Positions 1 to 12,626 of a stretch of 64,000 bases of DNA are shown here, in pieces. Position 1 is the stretch's first letter. Every line of letters starts with the position of its first letter. The notes under the pieces were generated by a model. The model did no database searches. It saw only the letters and a list, made by a program, of their open reading frames with translations, and was not told where the DNA came from. Location of the stretch: contig OZ020592.1 in assembly GCA_963971535.1 (NCBI GenBank), positions 53,100,669 through 53,164,668 of the forward strand. Reading direction: 5' to 3'. Made by a program: the position numbers and the translations under genes. Origin of the DNA: Notolepis coatsorum. Lineage: Eukaryota; Chordata; Actinopteri; Aulopiformes; Paralepididae.

Positions 1-1941
1 ATACCGCTCATCAGCGGCGCTACGCCGACCCTACTCATTGGCTCCAACCACGCGGACCTCATTGTCCCAACTGATGCGGTCCACATCGGACCCAGAGGAT
101 GCCCAGCCGCGGTTAAGACCCGACTGGGATGGACGCTCCAGGGCCCCCTCTCCGGGCCTTCCAGCCGACCAACGTCCACACGCTGCCTTTACACCAAGGT
201 GAGCGACACAGACAATACCCTCCTACAGCACGTTGAGAGGCTATGGACACTAGACTCGCTGCCATTCAAGAACGAACGCAAGATGGTTTGATCCAAAGAG
301 GACAAGTATGCCATAGCTCTACTCGAGCAGAAGACTACGAGGGTCGAGGTCGACGGAGTGCTAAGATACGCGACCCCACTCTTGAGGCGGGAAGGGATGC
401 CCACTCTGCATGTGCCTAAGGGAGCGACGCACCACTACCTACAGAGCACTGAGCGGCGCCTCGCCAAGGACCCCCCCCAGACAACGATCTATCGCACCGA
501 GATCGAGAAGCTGGTAACGGCTGGCCACATAAAGAAAATCGATGACCACGAGGCAGAAAGGACGACAGAGTCATGGTACGTGCCCCACCACAAGGTCAAC
601 CACAACGGAAAGAACCGCATCGTGTTCAATTGCAGTTATCAGATTGGACAGCAGAATCTGAATAACCTACTCCTGCCCGGCCCGACACTCGGACCCTCCC
701 TCCTCGGCGTCCTGATACGCTTTCGTCAGGACAAAGTGGCCATCAGCGGCGACATCAAGGGGATGTTCCTACAAGTTCGACTGATGGAGGAAGACAAGCC
801 TTTACTCAGGTTTCTGTGGAGAGAGAGGCTCGACGACGAACAACCCTCGATATACCAATGGGAGGTACTCCCATTCGGCACCACCTGCAGCCCGTGCTGC
901 GCCACGTTCGCGTTACAGAAGCACATGACCGAAGACCCCGGAGCCGACGATGATGTCCGACACAGCGTTGAAAGAAGTTTCTACGTGGACAACTGCCTAC
1001 AGAGCGTATCCACGCCAGAAGAAGCAGAGAGCATCCTACTGAAGCTACGGGCTTCATTAGCCAAAGGTGGATTCGACCTCCGACAGTGGGCCAGTAGCGA
1101 CCCTCAAGTTCTCCGGCACCTCCCCCCAGAGACCAAGGCCGCGAGCAGCGAGACCTGGATGGCGCACACCCCAGGCGAAGCGCAAGAGATGACCCTGGGC
1201 CTCGTCTGGCGCTTCAAGGCGGACTCGCTTCACTACCGACACACACCTCTGAGGACGGATCAGGAGACGTCCACGACTAGACTGACCACTCGGCGGAGTG
1301 TGTACCGAACACTCGCCAGCCAGTACGACCCAATGGGATGTATCCTCCCCTACACCACCCGGGCGAAGATGCTGGTGAGAGAACTGTGGGACAAGGAGCA
1401 GGGCTGGGACGACCCCATACCCGAGCACCTAGCTACCACATGGAGAGAGTGGGAGGATGAACTTGTCTTACTCCGCGAGGTGGCCATCCCGCGGAGTTAC
1501 TTCCCCCCTACAGTGCGGCTGGAGACGTGTCAGATAGACCTGCACGTCTTCAGCGACGCCTCTGAAGTGGCGTACGGATCAGTGGCCTACCTAAGAGCTC
1601 GAGAAGAGGGAGGAGAAGTCCACGTAGCCTTCGTCCTGGCCCGCTTGAGGATAGCTCCCCGCAAGAAGCAGTCGATCCCGCGACTAGAGCTCTGCGCAGC
1701 TCTGGTAGGCGCGCAACTCGCAAAAATGGTGCAAAGTGAACTCACCATACCGGTGCGTGAGATCATCCTATGGTCAGACTCCATGATCGTGCTCACCTGG
1801 ATCCAGTCCGCCTCCTGTCGGTACAAAGTTTTCGTCGGAGTCCGAGTAACCGAGATCCAAGACCTGGTAGGAGCCGCATGCTGGAGATATGTTGACACCA
1901 AGCAGAACCCGGCGGATGTCATCACACGGGGATGTCCCTAG
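1..1941 (+). pseudogene. BEL/Pao pol fragment: protease end, reverse transcriptase, RNase H
   Basis: Frame 1 is open from the window edge except for TGA at 289-291. The first ~100 codons resemble the region after the protease in BEL elements (LLIGSNHADLI, VKTRLGWTLQGP). The RT follows, with ESWYVPHH, the GDIKGMF palm segment and the box YVDN at 982-993 (the BEL-type variant of YxDD). RNase H residues appear around 1540-1800 (HVFSDASEVAYG, ELCAAL, WSDS). The frame ends at TAG 1939-1941 just after VITRG. The protein sense continues in another frame from about 1932, so this is a frameshift in one ancestral pol and not a natural end. Confidence 0.75.
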
Positions 1942-2456
1942 CCGACCTCACCCGTCCTTACCCATACAGTGATGGCCCAGAGTTCCTCAAGCTCCCGGAG
2001 GAGAAGTGGCCTATCTCCACACCACGGGAGGCGAACCAAGACGAGTCAGAAATAAAGAGGTCTATTTTCTGCGGGCTGAGCCAAGCCCCGGCTCCAACGG
2101 ACCCGGACCTAGACGACTGTCAAACTCTGGAGAGTGCCCAGAAAAGGACATTCTTATGGCACCACCCGGAGCTCCCCCCCACCACAGACCTCGATGCATC
2201 TGCATACGAGGAAGCGGAACTTCTTCTGCTGCAGCTAGCGCAAAGAGACTCTTTCCCCGAGGAAATAGAGTGTCTGACAAGGAAAAAGCCAGTCCCCTCA
2301 GACAGTCGACTCCTCACCTTAGCCCCAGAGATCGACGCCCAGAACCTCATCAGGGTGGGCGGTCGGTTGAGACGGGCCCCGGACTTGGCTGAGGATGTTA
2401 AGCATCCCATCGTCCTAAGCAGCCGACACAGGATAACAGATCTGATCATTCAGATC
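1932..2456 (+). pseudogene. BEL/Pao pol fragment: RNase H to integrase linker
   Basis: This frame (3) continues directly from the preceding piece (SLADLTRPYPYSDGPEFL, LPEEKWP) through the linker between RNase H and integrase. It reaches IRVGGRLRRAP and HPIVLSSRHRITDLII, the usual lead-in to the integrase zinc-binding region. Sense is lost near 2456-2465, where the remainder resumes in frame 1, so a second frameshift is inferred there. Confidence 0.65.
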
Positions 2457-2461
2457 ATGCC

Positions 2462-3567
2462 ACGCGGGGGCCGAGCGAGTCTTTGCGGAGATCCGACGGC
2501 GCTTCTGGATACTCCAAGGGAGAGAAGCTGTACGCCGATTCCAACGGGCTTGCCCGACCTGTCGCAAGTGGAGGGCACAGCCCATTATTCCGAAGATGGC
2601 AGACCTGCCTCCCTGCCGCCTCCGACTCTGCGAGCGGGCCTTCCATTCCACGGGCGTGGACTGCTTCGGCCCATTCAACGTCAAGAAGGGAAGAGGAACA
2701 GAGAAGAGGTGGGGCATCGTGTACAAATGCATGACCACCCGAGCTGTTCACATTGAGCTCCTCCAGCCGATGAGTACAGACTCGTTCCTCATGTCATTCC
2801 GGAGGTTCCAAGCGAGGAGAGGGACCCCATCAGTGCTATTGTCAGACCAAGGGACAAATTTCCGAGGAGGAGACACGGAACTGAGAGCGAGCTTCCTGAC
2901 CATGGGTGAAGAACTCAAGATCCGCCTCGCTCCTGCTCAGGTCACCTTCCAGTTCAACCCCCCGAATGCCCCCCATTTCGGGGGAACGTGGGAGAGAGAG
3001 GTCCGATCCATAAAGACTGCTATGTACACCGTACTTGGAGCCCAAACCGTGGGCGATGAAGTCCTGGCTACGGTCCTCACAGAAATTGAGGGAGTTCTGA
3101 ACTCCAAGCCCCTCGGCTACGTTTCAAGCGACGTAGCTGACATCGACCCCATCACCCCAAACTACCTCTTGATGGGGCGGCTGGACCCTGCCCTTCCTCA
3201 GACGGTGTACAGACAGGACGAGATGAACGGACGCAGGATGTGGAGACACAGCCAAGTACTGGCCGATCAGTTTTGGGCCCGCTTCCTCCTACACTACCTA
3301 CCCTCCCTTCAAGCCCGTCAGAAGTGGGTTAAAGACAGGGACAACCTGACCGTGGGTACCGTCGTGATGATAATAGACCAGTCACTACCCCGAGCTACGT
3401 GGCCAGCCGGCCGTGTGAGCAGAGTGATTAATGGTTCAGATGGGAAGGTCAGAGCGGCAGAAGTCATCGTCCAAGGGCGGACTTATACCAGACCAGTAGC
3501 TAAGTTGATAGAGCTTCCTGCGTTCCCTGACCCCCCTGACGACGACGATAACCCACTGACTTTGTAG
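2462..3567 (+). pseudogene. BEL/Pao pol fragment: integrase and C-terminal domain
   Basis: Frame 1 is open from about 2462, earlier than the first ATG (2596). It begins with the zinc-binding half (RFQRACPTCRKW) and then the integrase core: DCFGPF (first Asp), LLSDQGTNF (second Asp) and PHFGGTWEREVRSIK (catalytic Glu region). The C-terminal part (WVKDRDNLTVGTVVMI, ATWPAGRVSRV) matches the DUF5641-type end of BEL/Pao polyproteins. It stops at TAG 3565-3567. The piece itself is intact, but the upstream frameshifts make the element non-autonomous. Confidence 0.75.
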
Positions 3568-3774
3568 ATTACTTCCAACCCCTCCACAGCCCATTATGGA
3601 GAAGTTGACTTGACCCTTAATATTAATCTGTGCCCCACATTTTATTTACTAATTAGGTTCGGACTAATTAGGGGTGCGGCTGTTCTGAAGGTCCAGATTA
3701 ACACTGAAAGTCTGCGTTTATTATTTTGTATAACTTATATATTGTTTATATATATAAGATATATATCTTTACGT

Positions 3775-4054
3775 TGTAGTGGGTGCTATGGACATAATTC
3801 ACCATTAGATTGTTTTGATGTATTGATGGGGCACTGTCACTTTAATGAGGTTGGTTGGGGGTTGGGCTTAGAGAAGACGCGCTGGTGGAATGTCATTCAT
3901 AAAATGTTTTTGGTGACGCGGAGCTGTCAGAGTTTAGCACGGCATAGATCTGACAGCTGTCACTTGTGCTAAGAAGATAATAAATGACACACTACTTACT
4001 TGGTGTGGTTGCAAGATAGAAATTGTGCGTCTCTCCTTTCCGACGATTTCTACA
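3775..4054 (+). repeat. Gypsy-1 5' LTR (280 bp)
   Basis: It begins TGTAGTGGGTG and ends GATTTCTACA. It appears identical to 7989-8268. A polyadenylation-like AATAAA lies near its end (AGATAATAAATGAC). It is preceded by target copy ACGT at 3771-3774. Confidence 0.92.
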
Positions 4055-4055
4055 G

Positions 4056-4073
4056 TGGTGACCCTGTTATACG
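4056..4073 (+). other. Gypsy-1 primer-binding site
   Basis: The sequence TGGTGACCCTGTTATACG starts one base after the LTR end. Its initial TGG would pair with the CCA end of a primer tRNA. The tRNA was not identified. Confidence 0.6.
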
Positions 4074-4097
4074 TTTTGAAGACGCTTCCGCGGCAAC

Positions 4098-4793
4098 ATG
4101 TCTACGAACGCAGTTTCACTGAAATTACCTGAGTTCTGGGAGTCGTCAGCCTCGGCATGGTTTGCGCAAACGGAGGCACAGTTCGAGCTGCGTGAGATTA
4201 CCTCGGATACAACAAGATATTATTATGTGGTGTCAGCCCTGGGAAGTTCGACAGCCAGCAGAGTGGTGAGCCTCCTAAAGAACCCTCCGGCTCGAGATAA
4301 ATATCTCACGATCAAGTCTCATCTGTTAAAGACATTCGAACTTTCCGATACCGAGCGGGCCAGCCGATTGTTTTCTTTGCAAGGGCTCGGTGATAGCAAG
4401 CCATCGGAGCTCATGGATAGGATGCTGGATTTATTGGGAGAGCACAAGCCTGATTTCCTTTTCATGCAACTTTTCCTGCGTCAGCTGCCTTCTCCGGTTC
4501 GGGCCGCTCTGGCCAACACCACTATAGACGATTGCCGCGCTCTGGCCGAGGAGGCTGATACGTTTTTTTTGGCTGGTCAACAGCACTGTGCAGCGGCAGT
4601 TTTCCCAACCCAAGCCTTTGTTTCGCCGCCGGGAGACTGGAACTTCACCGCAGCAGCGACAGCCCCTCGCCAGCAGCGTGACGCGAACGCGGGGCTGTGT
4701 TATTACCATGCACGGTTTGGACCTAAAGCCAAGCAGTGCCGCCCGCCGTGCAGCTTCAGTGGGCCGGGAAATGCCCGGGCCGGCGCTCGTTAG
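4098..4793 (+). CDS. Gypsy-1 Gag (231 aa)
   Basis: This is the structural protein of the + strand Gypsy element. The first ATG downstream of the primer-binding site (4098) opens a 231-codon frame ending TAG 4791-4793. Residues about 8-160 resemble a retrotransposon capsid region ([22 protein letters not shown] at the start, [16 protein letters not shown] later). Near the C-terminus is a cysteine/histidine knuckle of the form C-x2-H-x9-C-x3-C ([18 protein letters not shown]), a variant seen in some Gypsy Gags in place of classical CCHC. The last codons overlap the pol frame, and a slippery heptamer at 4766-4772 indicates that pol is expressed by -1 frameshifting. Confidence 0.85.
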   Translation: MSTNAVSLKLPEFWESSASAWFAQTEAQFELREITSDTTRYYYVVSALGSSTASRVVSLLKNPPARDKYLTIKSHLLKTFELSDTERASRLFSLQGLGDSKPSELMDRMLDLLGEHKPDFLFMQLFLRQLPSPVRAALANTTIDDCRALAEEADTFFLAGQQHCAAAVFPTQAFVSPPGDWNFTAAATAPRQQRDANAGLCYYHARFGPKAKQCRPPCSFSGPGNARAGAR

Positions 4794-7700
4794 TGGCCAT
4801 GAGCGTCGGTCAGGCTGGCAGGCTACTGTTTGTCCAGGACACCATCTCCGGGCGGCGTTTCATGTGCGACACGGGCGCGCAGAGGAGCGTCTTGCCGGCT
4901 TCTAGAGTGGACATCCTATCCGGCGGACACGGACCCCCCATGGAGGCCGCCAACGGCACCCCCATCCGCACATACGGCACCAGGTATGTCGAAATGTGTT
5001 TTAGTGGCCAACGGTTTGGCTGGGACTTTATCACAGCTAATGTAGCCGTCCCTCTTCTAGGCGCTGATTTTTTGTGTGATTATGGACTGTTAGTGGATGT
5101 TAAAAATTGCCGCTTAATTGATGCCATTACATTCTGCTCTTATGCTGGTGCGCTTGGGGGTGCAGACTCCATCAGACTCTCTAGCATGCTCTCCGCCGCA
5201 GATGAGTTTCAACACCTTCTCGCCGAGTTCCCGGGCCTCACGCGGCCCACGTTCTCATCATCTACAGCCAAGCATGGAGTGGAACATCATATCGCCACGA
5301 CCGGCCCTCCAGTCTATGCCCGGGCTCGGCGCCTCGACCCGGTCAAGCTCAGCATTGCCAAGGCAGAGTTCGAGAACATGGAACGCCTCGGCATTGTCCG
5401 TCGCTCCGACAGCCCATGGGCCTCCCCCCTCCACATTGTCCCCAAGCCGGGAGGCGGGTGGCGCCCGTGTGGGGATTACCGCCGGCTCAACGATGCTACG
5501 ACGCCGGACCGGTACCCAGTCCCGCACATTCAGGACTTTTCTGCCCGCCTTTCAGGGAAATTAATGTTTTCCAAGGTGGACCTTGTGCGTGGGTATCATC
5601 AGGTGCCCGTCCAACCGCTGGATGTCCCCAAAACAGCAGTCATAACTCCATTTGGACTATTTGAATTTCTGCGCATGCCATTCGGCCTCAAAAACGCTGC
5701 ACAGACGTTCCAGCGCCTTATGGACTCTGTGCTACGAGACTTGGATTTTATTTTTGTATACTTGGATGATATCCTCATAGCCAGCGCCTCTAAGGCTGAG
5801 CACATGTCCCACCTCAGGATGCTTTTTGAGCGGCTAAATGAGCATGGACTGATAATCAACCCGGCCAAATGCCAGTTTGGGCGGTCGACCATTGACTTCC
5901 TGGGGCACAGAGTCACTAAAGAGGGAGCGGTCCCTCTTCCCATGAAGGTGGAAGCGGTGATGAATTTTCCCCGGCCGCCCACGGTTAGGTCACTGCAGGA
6001 GTTTCTCGGAATGATCAACTTTTATCACCGCTTTATTCCCCAGGCGGCTCGGATTATGCGGCCGTTGTATGAGGCCCTTAGGGGTAAAGCGCCAAAACAT
6101 GCGGTCGACTGGTCTGCTGAGAGAGACAAAGCTTTTCTGGATGCCAAGGCTGCCCTAGCCAACGCCACCATGCTGGCACATCCTTCCTTTAAGGCCCCAA
6201 TCTCCATCACCACCGACGCCTCAGATTTTGCCGTGGGCGCAGTGTTTGAACAGTGGGTAGGCGGGGCTTGCCAGCCGCTCGCTTTTTTCAGCCGCCAGTT
6301 AAGCCCCAGCGAGCGGAGGTATAGCACCTTCGATCGGGAGCTCCTCGGCCTCTACCTTGCCATCCGCCATTTTCGTTTCCTGCTCGAGGCCCGCCAGTTC
6401 ACGGCCTTCGTGGATCACAAGCCGCTGACGTTCGCCATGGCCAAGGTGTCTGAGCCATGGTCCGCCCGTCAACAGCGACAGCTCTCATATGTCTCAGAGT
6501 TCACTACTGACATTCAACATGTGGCAGGTAAAGCAAACCTTGTCGCAGACTGCCTCTCCCGGGCTGTAGTGGGCGCCATCCACTTGGGGCTGGATTACAC
6601 CGGTATGGCGGCGGACCAGGCTACCGACCCTGAAGTGCAGGATTTCAGGTCAGCCACCTCAAGCCTGCGGTTAGAGGATGTGGTTTTTGACAGCGCTGGC
6701 ACCACACTCCTGTGTGATGTCTCTATGGGACAGGCCCGCCCCATCGTTCCCACAGGATGGAGGCGGCGTGTTTATGACGCTGTTCACGGCCTCTCCCACC
6801 CGGGAAAGAAACCTACGCAGAGGCTAGTGTCCGCCAAGTTTGTCTGGCCTGGGCTTAGAAAAGATGTAAGAGACTGGGCTGACTCCTGTTTGGAGTGCCA
6901 GCGCGCTAAAGTGTACCGTCACACCAAGGCCCCCCTGCAGCACTTCCCTGTACCTGAAAGGAGGTTCGACCACGTGAACGTTGACCTAGTGGGCCCCCTG
7001 CCCCCCTCACACGGCTTCAGTTACCTCTTTACTATGGTGGACAGGACTACCCGTTGGCCAGAGGCAGTTCCACTGTCAGGCACGACGTCCGCCGAGGTGG
7101 CCAGAGCCTTTATTGGAACCTGGGTCGCCCGGTTTGGCACTCCAGCCGACCTCTCTTCAGACCGGGGCCCACAGTTCACGTCCGAGCTCTGGAACACGGT
7201 CGCCAAGAGCCTGGGCGTGAAGCTACACCGGACTACGTCATACCACCCGCAGGCCAATGGGTTATGCGAGCGCTTTCACCGCTCAATGAAAGCAGCACTT
7301 CGGGCCAGCCTTACTGACAGCGGCTGGGTCGACCGGCTCCCGTGGGTCATGCTTGGTCTCAGGACGGCCCCCAAGGAAGACCTTCAGACCTCCTCGGCTG
7401 AGCTGGTTTACGGTCAGCCTCTGCGGGTGCCAGGGGATTTCATCCCTAACATTACTGCCCCCTGGTGTGCAGCCCAGCAGCGGACAGCACTTCTGGAGAA
7501 GGCTAAGGTATTCACGCCGGTCCCCACCTCACAGCACGGCCTTCCCCGGTCGCACGTCCCTACAAGTCTGCAGTCAGCGGGATATGTTTTCATCCGTCAC
7601 GATGCCCACCGGGACCCCTTGAAACCTCCATACGGCGGTCCGTTCCGTGTCCAGGAGGCTGGAGACAAGTACTTTGTGGTGGACATGGGCGGGAAGCTGG

Positions 7701-7954
7701 AACACATTTCCATAGACCGCCTTAAACCGGCTCATGTGGACTTGGGCAAACCTGTTGGACTGGCCCAGCCCCCACGGCGGGGACGACCCCCTACCTTGCC
7801 CAGTCTTCCGAGTAAGGCCCACGAGACCCCCTCGCCACCTATCCTGTGCCCGAGTGGCCGTAGGGCCCTTAAGGTTTTCCCTACAGCGGTGCCGGCCGCT
7901 ACAGGGGTCAGGCGGAGCCGTTATGGCAGGGTTCTCCGCCCTCCTGTTCATTGA
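4736..7954 (+). CDS. Gypsy-1 Pol: protease, reverse transcriptase, RNase H, integrase
   Basis: The frame is open over 1,072 codons with no suitable ATG at its left end. Translation probably enters by frameshift at 4772. Domains in order: aspartic protease ([11 protein letters not shown], from about 4865); reverse transcriptase with [17 protein letters not shown] and catalytic YLDD at 5759-5770; RNase H ([23 protein letters not shown]); integrase zinc module (VHGLSHPG then CLECQRAK); integrase core with [17 protein letters not shown] and [12 protein letters not shown] as the D, D, E regions; and a C-terminal module of the GPF/Y type ([16 protein letters not shown]). No internal stop was found and all catalytic motifs are present, so it may encode active enzymes. 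It belongs to the Ty3/Gypsy superfamily; the clade was not determined. Confidence 0.92.
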   Translation: MPPAVQLQWAGKCPGRRSLVAMSVGQAGRLLFVQDTISGRRFMCDTGAQRSVLPASRVDILSGGHGPPMEAANGTPIRTYGTRYVEMCFSGQRFGWDFITANVAVPLLGADFLCDYGLLVDVKNCRLIDAITFCSYAGALGGADSIRLSSMLSAADEFQHLLAEFPGLTRPTFSSSTAKHGVEHHIATTGPPVYARARRLDPVKLSIAKAEFENMERLGIVRRSDSPWASPLHIVPKPGGGWRPCGDYRRLNDATTPDRYPVPHIQDFSARLSGKLMFSKVDLVRGYHQVPVQPLDVPKTAVITPFGLFEFLRMPFGLKNAAQTFQRLMDSVLRDLDFIFVYLDDILIASASKAEHMSHLRMLFERLNEHGLIINPAKCQFGRSTIDFLGHRVTKEGAVPLPMKVEAVMNFPRPPTVRSLQEFLGMINFYHRFIPQAARIMRPLYEALRGKAPKHAVDWSAERDKAFLDAKAALANATMLAHPSFKAPISITTDASDFAVGAVFEQWVGGACQPLAFFSRQLSPSERRYSTFDRELLGLYLAIRHFRFLLEARQFTAFVDHKPLTFAMAKVSEPWSARQQRQLSYVSEFTTDIQHVAGKANLVADCLSRAVVGAIHLGLDYTGMAADQATDPEVQDFRSATSSLRLEDVVFDSAGTTLLCDVSMGQARPIVPTGWRRRVYDAVHGLSHPGKKPTQRLVSAKFVWPGLRKDVRDWADSCLECQRAKVYRHTKAPLQHFPVPERRFDHVNVDLVGPLPPSHGFSYLFTMVDRTTRWPEAVPLSGTTSAEVARAFIGTWVARFGTPADLSSDRGPQFTSELWNTVAKSLGVKLHRTTSYHPQANGLCERFHRSMKAALRASLTDSGWVDRLPWVMLGLRTAPKEDLQTSSAELVYGQPLRVPGDFIPNITAPWCAAQQRTALLEKAKVFTPVPTSQHGLPRSHVPTSLQSAGYVFIRHDAHRDPLKPPYGGPFRVQEAGDKYFVVDMGGKLEHISIDRLKPAHVDLGKPVGLAQPPRRGRPPTLPSLPSKAHETPSPPILCPSGRRALKVFPTAVPAATGVRRSRYGRVLRPPVH
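4766..4811 (+). promoter_or_regulatory. Predicted -1 ribosomal frameshift signal between gag and pol
   Basis: The heptamer GGGAAAT (4766-4772) has the X XXY YYZ form with the correct zero-frame codons GGA and AAT. A 7-nt spacer (4773-4779) follows. Then CCGGCGCTC (4780-4788) can pair with GAGCGTCGG (4801-4809) as a 9-bp stem with one G-U pair and a 12-nt loop. One more G-U and one G-C pair could extend it at 4778-4811. The gag stop codon (4791-4793) lies in the loop. The pol frame is exactly -1 relative to gag. The signal is seen in sequence; its function is inferred. Confidence 0.8.
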
Positions 7955-7973
7955 CTTCTTTTGTTATGATGAA

Positions 7974-7986
7974 TTCTGGGGGGACG
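7974..7986 (+). other. Gypsy-1 polypurine tract
   Basis: The G-rich run TCTGGGGGGACGT ends two bases before the 3' LTR (7989), where plus-strand DNA synthesis would be primed. Confidence 0.6.
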
Positions 7987-7988
7987 TA

Positions 7989-8268
7989 TGTAGTGGGTGC
8001 TATGGACATAATTCACCATTAGATTGTTTTGATGTATTGATGGGGCACTGTCACTTTAATGAGGTTGGTTGGGGGTTGGGCTTAGAGAAGACGCGCTGGT
8101 GGAATGTCATTCATAAAATGTTTTTGGTGACGCGGAGCTGTCAGAGTTTAGCACGGCATAGATCTGACAGCTGTCACTTGTGCTAAGAAGATAATAAATG
8201 ACACACTACTTACTTGGTGTGGTTGCAAGATAGAAATTGTGCGTCTCTCCTTTCCGACGATTTCTACA
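7989..8268 (+). repeat. Gypsy-1 3' LTR (280 bp)
   Basis: It appears identical to 3775-4054 and is followed by the second ACGT target copy (8269-8272). Confidence 0.92.
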
Positions 8269-9489
8269 ACGTCATCTGTTTGCCTAACAGTATTCTTCAT
8301 TCGCTTATTGTAGGTCCCATTCTTAACGCCGTAGGCGCCAGGGCGCGCGCCCCCCTAGACATGTTTTCAGAACATGTTCAGACATGCCCGGACAAGCCCA
8401 GAGCGAGCGCATTGATTCTGTACAGGTGAACAGGCGGAGTCCACAGGGAACTAATATAGAGTGTGTGTGGAGAAGACGTGCAGCAGCAGCATAACAGGAA
8501 AACTAACAGAGCGAGAGTGAAGACGTCTGGTGCAGTTGTACACAGACCGATAGCAGTGTATCGTTATAGAGAGCTAATGGCTAATTAGATACCACTATAA
8601 TGTTGTCGAGCCATTATTGGCACAGTATAGTGACTTGTGTAAGCGAAGTAACGTGGAGAGACTTATAGTTAAACCCAGCGACGTTTGGATATAACTACTC
8701 ATTGGAGACCGTCTGCGGGTTAGCTTCACGTACAAACGAAGCTAACTAGCTACCATCTATGCCAACAGGCTTTTGGATTAATAGCTATTAACCCTGCCAT
8801 CGGGCGCTAGGAATACAAGGACCGGTTCCGTACGAGACCCCTTCTCCCAGCGACAGGATTATCCGACCAGTCTACAGTTTCTCTGGGGCAGGAGCTCTAG
8901 AGAGAACCAACCGTCTCCAGCCACCATCTTGCTTTTCCCTGTATCGCCTCGCTTCGTCTCACTCCATTCAGAGCTCCACCGGTCGAGTATCCGTAGTATA
9001 GGAACTATTCGTTACCGCTGACTTTGTTGCACTGACATTCTATTATTAAAGGAGAACCGTGATAAATAATATGTATGTTTGCTATTGACATTAAAATGAT
9101 GCTTGTTCAACTTGTATCCCTGTCCCCGCGCAGTTAATGGAGTGTCCGCCATTTTGAGTAACTGTACTGTCTGGCTAAATTAATATTCTTTAGTAGTGGT
9201 TTAATCTAACATATCTCAATACAGTCAGGGTTGTGTAGCCCCTTAGCTACAGTTATTATTTAAGATTTTACCCCCATGACTTTGCAGATGAACTTAGGGA
9301 AATATGCACAGAGCCTGCTCCCCCTGCAGTGTCAAACCACAATGTTGAGGCAGTATTTCAGAAAAGTAACACAAATAAAAGTCCAGAGCCAGATTCTATC
9401 GCAGCAAGTTGTTCAGCACTGTGAGGTGTTCTGTTATATAATGCGGGATGTCACTGGAGAAGCAGAGGGTCTGTTCCTTCCTTCTAGGT

Positions 9490-10792
9490 CAGTGGTTCTC
9501 AAACTACGGGTCGTGACCCAAATTGGCGTTGCGGGTAGGTGACAGGTAGGTGACAGCGCATTGGCAAGTAAAAAAAGAAAAAAATTATAACTTATTTTTG
9601 TATATGTTCTGACGACATATTTTGGCTAAATATGCCTTGTTTAATAAATGTGTATTGATAACATAGTGCTGTAATTAAATGTTCTAATAAATATGCATGA
9701 TCAAGTTCAACAACGTGTGCTTTTATTTTGATATTCCTTAATTCCACATTGAAATTACGCGATACATTAACTCATTCAGCACCGGAGCTTAATCTGCGAG
9801 ATGGCGCTAGTACGCCACCGCTGTAAGTCAATGGGGGGACTGCGAGATTTGCGAGTGCTTAAAATATATCTTAAATTGTAGCTATGGGTCTAATACACCC
9901 GTCGCTTATCAGTGAGTTGCTTCCAGTCAACATGAACAAAACGGATTGTTTCTTCATCTGTACATTTCCGTTTTATACCGTTTTGAATATGAGTATAGTT
10001 TGGGTGCTTCTGAGTAATTCCAGAGAAAGATGCGATAATAGCGTTTTAGTGGAATACACTAAACACGTTGTAATTTTTCGCCTGATTATCGAATCTTCCT
10101 GAAATCAACGCTAGATCATCATTATCCTTCCTCGTGCAAGCATGAAATGTGGTTTAGACCGGCGCCCCCCCCCCACCCCCCGTGCTGCCACCAACGGCAC
10201 ACAGCCACACATACACACACAGAGACAGCGTCGATCGGGGTAGAAATAAATATCAGATCAACGATCAAATGTATATATAGTGTTTGTACCTTGTATCTGA
10301 TGTAATGCAAAGAAATAATCCAATTATCTGATCGCCATTCCAAATACTGCTCGTGGAGGTCCGTACCACATTACCGACCGTTTCACAATGACGGGCGGGC
10401 GGGGTTACTGTTCCAATGCATCGTTGTATCTGCCTACCTCGCCTGAGTATTTAAACCCCGCCCGCATGGCTCGGATCGTTCCAGAAAAGAAACTACACCA
10501 TTCCCAGTGGAGTGCAATACCCGCTGGAAGGCGTAGGCGGCGGTATTTGCCCTTTTGCGAGCTCAGACCCATTCCCAACTATAACATCAGGCTGGATGGA
10601 TGAAAATTAATGGATATCGCTAATAAAAGAAATAACGATTAAAACCCGACTATACTCCTGATTGGCGCTCAAGCGATGGCGAGTTAACCCGACTATCATC
10701 GTGACTGGGGCTGAATGAGTTAAGTGTGGAGTCTCCAAAGAAATTCCAAAATAAAAATTGGGTCGCGGTATTAAAACGTTTGAGGACCCCTG
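9490..10792. mobile_element. Non-autonomous hAT-like transposon (1,303 bp)
   Basis: The left end is CAGTGGTTCTCAAAC and the right end is GTTTGAGGACCCCTG, imperfect inverted repeats of the hAT/Charlie type. The 8-bp target copies TTCTAGGT (9482-9489) and TTCTATGT (10793-10800) differ by one base. No transposase ORF is present. Its middle is occupied by a TTAA-flanked element (9771-10719), so the original hAT was only about 350 bp. Confidence 0.8.
9771..10719. mobile_element. TTAA-flanked (piggyBac-like) MITE, copy 1, 949 bp
   Basis: It is flanked by TTAA at 9767-9770 and 10720-10723. The inverted ends share a perfect CTCATTCAGC. It has no transposase. It is related to 61605-62515 and 32465-33823 through shared internal sequence (for example TCTGATCGCCATTCCAAA). 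At the right end an inner TTAACTCGCC-type end lies 36 bp inside the outer one, so the terminus looks duplicated. It is nested in the hAT at 9490-10792. Confidence 0.72.
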
Positions 10793-10957
10793 TTCTATGT
10801 TATAGAAGGAGTCCACTGTCCCAGTGGCTAAAAGCAGAACTCCTGAGGAGCTGAATGACTTCAGACCAGTGGCGTTGACATCACTGGTCATGAAGTCATT
10901 TGAAAGGCTAGTAAAGAAGGAACTGTTGGAAATGGTGGAGGAGGCTCTGGACCCCAT

Positions 10958-12059
<1,102 letters not shown>

Positions 12060-12626
12060 GACCCCATGCAGTCTGACTACAGAGCAGGGATTGGGGTCAA
12101 CTTCCTGTACCTAGAACGTCCCAGCACACATGCCAGACTTTTATCTTTTGATTTTTCATCTGCATTCAGCACGTATTTTAGCTAGGACACTGCTTTTGTG
12201 TTTTTATCTTGATGTGAATTTTGTGCACTTTTTAAGTTTTTAACATGTAGGCCTGAGAGGCTGTGGCGGGTGAATGGCCTCTTCCACTGGCTCTCCTCAG
12301 GGCTGTCCCCTGTCCCCTCTGCTCTACATTCTCTACAATGACTGTAGAAGCCAGCATGAGGACAGACTGAAATTCGCTGATGATACAGTTATGGTTGACA
12401 ATACAGTTATGAGTGTGTCACATGGTGTAATGAGACTTTCCTACAACTAAATATGACCATGGATGATGTGGTCATTGAGTAGAAAGAACATAGAACATGA
12501 CATCGAAAAATCTTCTCAGCCACCAACTCAGACCTTCATCAAAGGTACTAGCATCGACTTTGTAGAACAACATAAATATCTTGGAACAGTCATTGACAAT
12601 ACATTTTGTAAAATTCTGAGGCGGTC

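Larger units (their letters stand above)
3775..8268 (+). mobile_element. Intact Gypsy (Ty3-like) LTR retrotransposon, 4,494 bp
   Basis: Two 280-bp direct repeats (3775-4054 and 7989-8268) that I could not tell apart by eye start TGTAG and end CTACA. They flank a gag ORF and a full pol ORF overlapping in the -1 frame. The 4-bp target ACGT is duplicated at 3771-3774 and 8269-8272. A primer-binding site starting TGG lies 1 nt after the 5' LTR, and a purine tract lies just before the 3' LTR. Identical LTRs, open ORFs and a clean duplication indicate a recent, possibly still active insertion. It sits inside the presumed 3' LTR of the BEL element. Confidence 0.92.
1..9251 (+). mobile_element. Decayed BEL/Pao LTR retrotransposon, 5' truncated by window edge, split by a Gypsy insertion
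   Basis: The pol region (1-3567) has the BEL/Pao order: end of the protease-like region, reverse transcriptase, RNase H, integrase and a C-terminal basic domain. It is broken by a TGA at 289-291 and by frameshifts near 1930 and 2460. After the last stop (3565-3567) a short untranslated part leads to a purine-rich stretch near 3664-3679 and a possible LTR start, TGTTCTGAAGG, near 3680. That LTR would be interrupted at 3774 by the Gypsy element and resume at 8273 (8269-8272 being the duplicated target), ending about 9251 (TAGCTACA). The 5' LTR is outside the window, so the LTR limits are inferred and unproven. The pol assignment is firm. Confidence 0.7.

Noticed and set aside
982-993. YVDN in the BEL reverse transcriptase as an inactivating mutation of YVDD
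   Set aside because: YVDN is, to my knowledge, common in vertebrate BEL/Pao elements, so it is not evidence of decay. The stop and frameshifts are.
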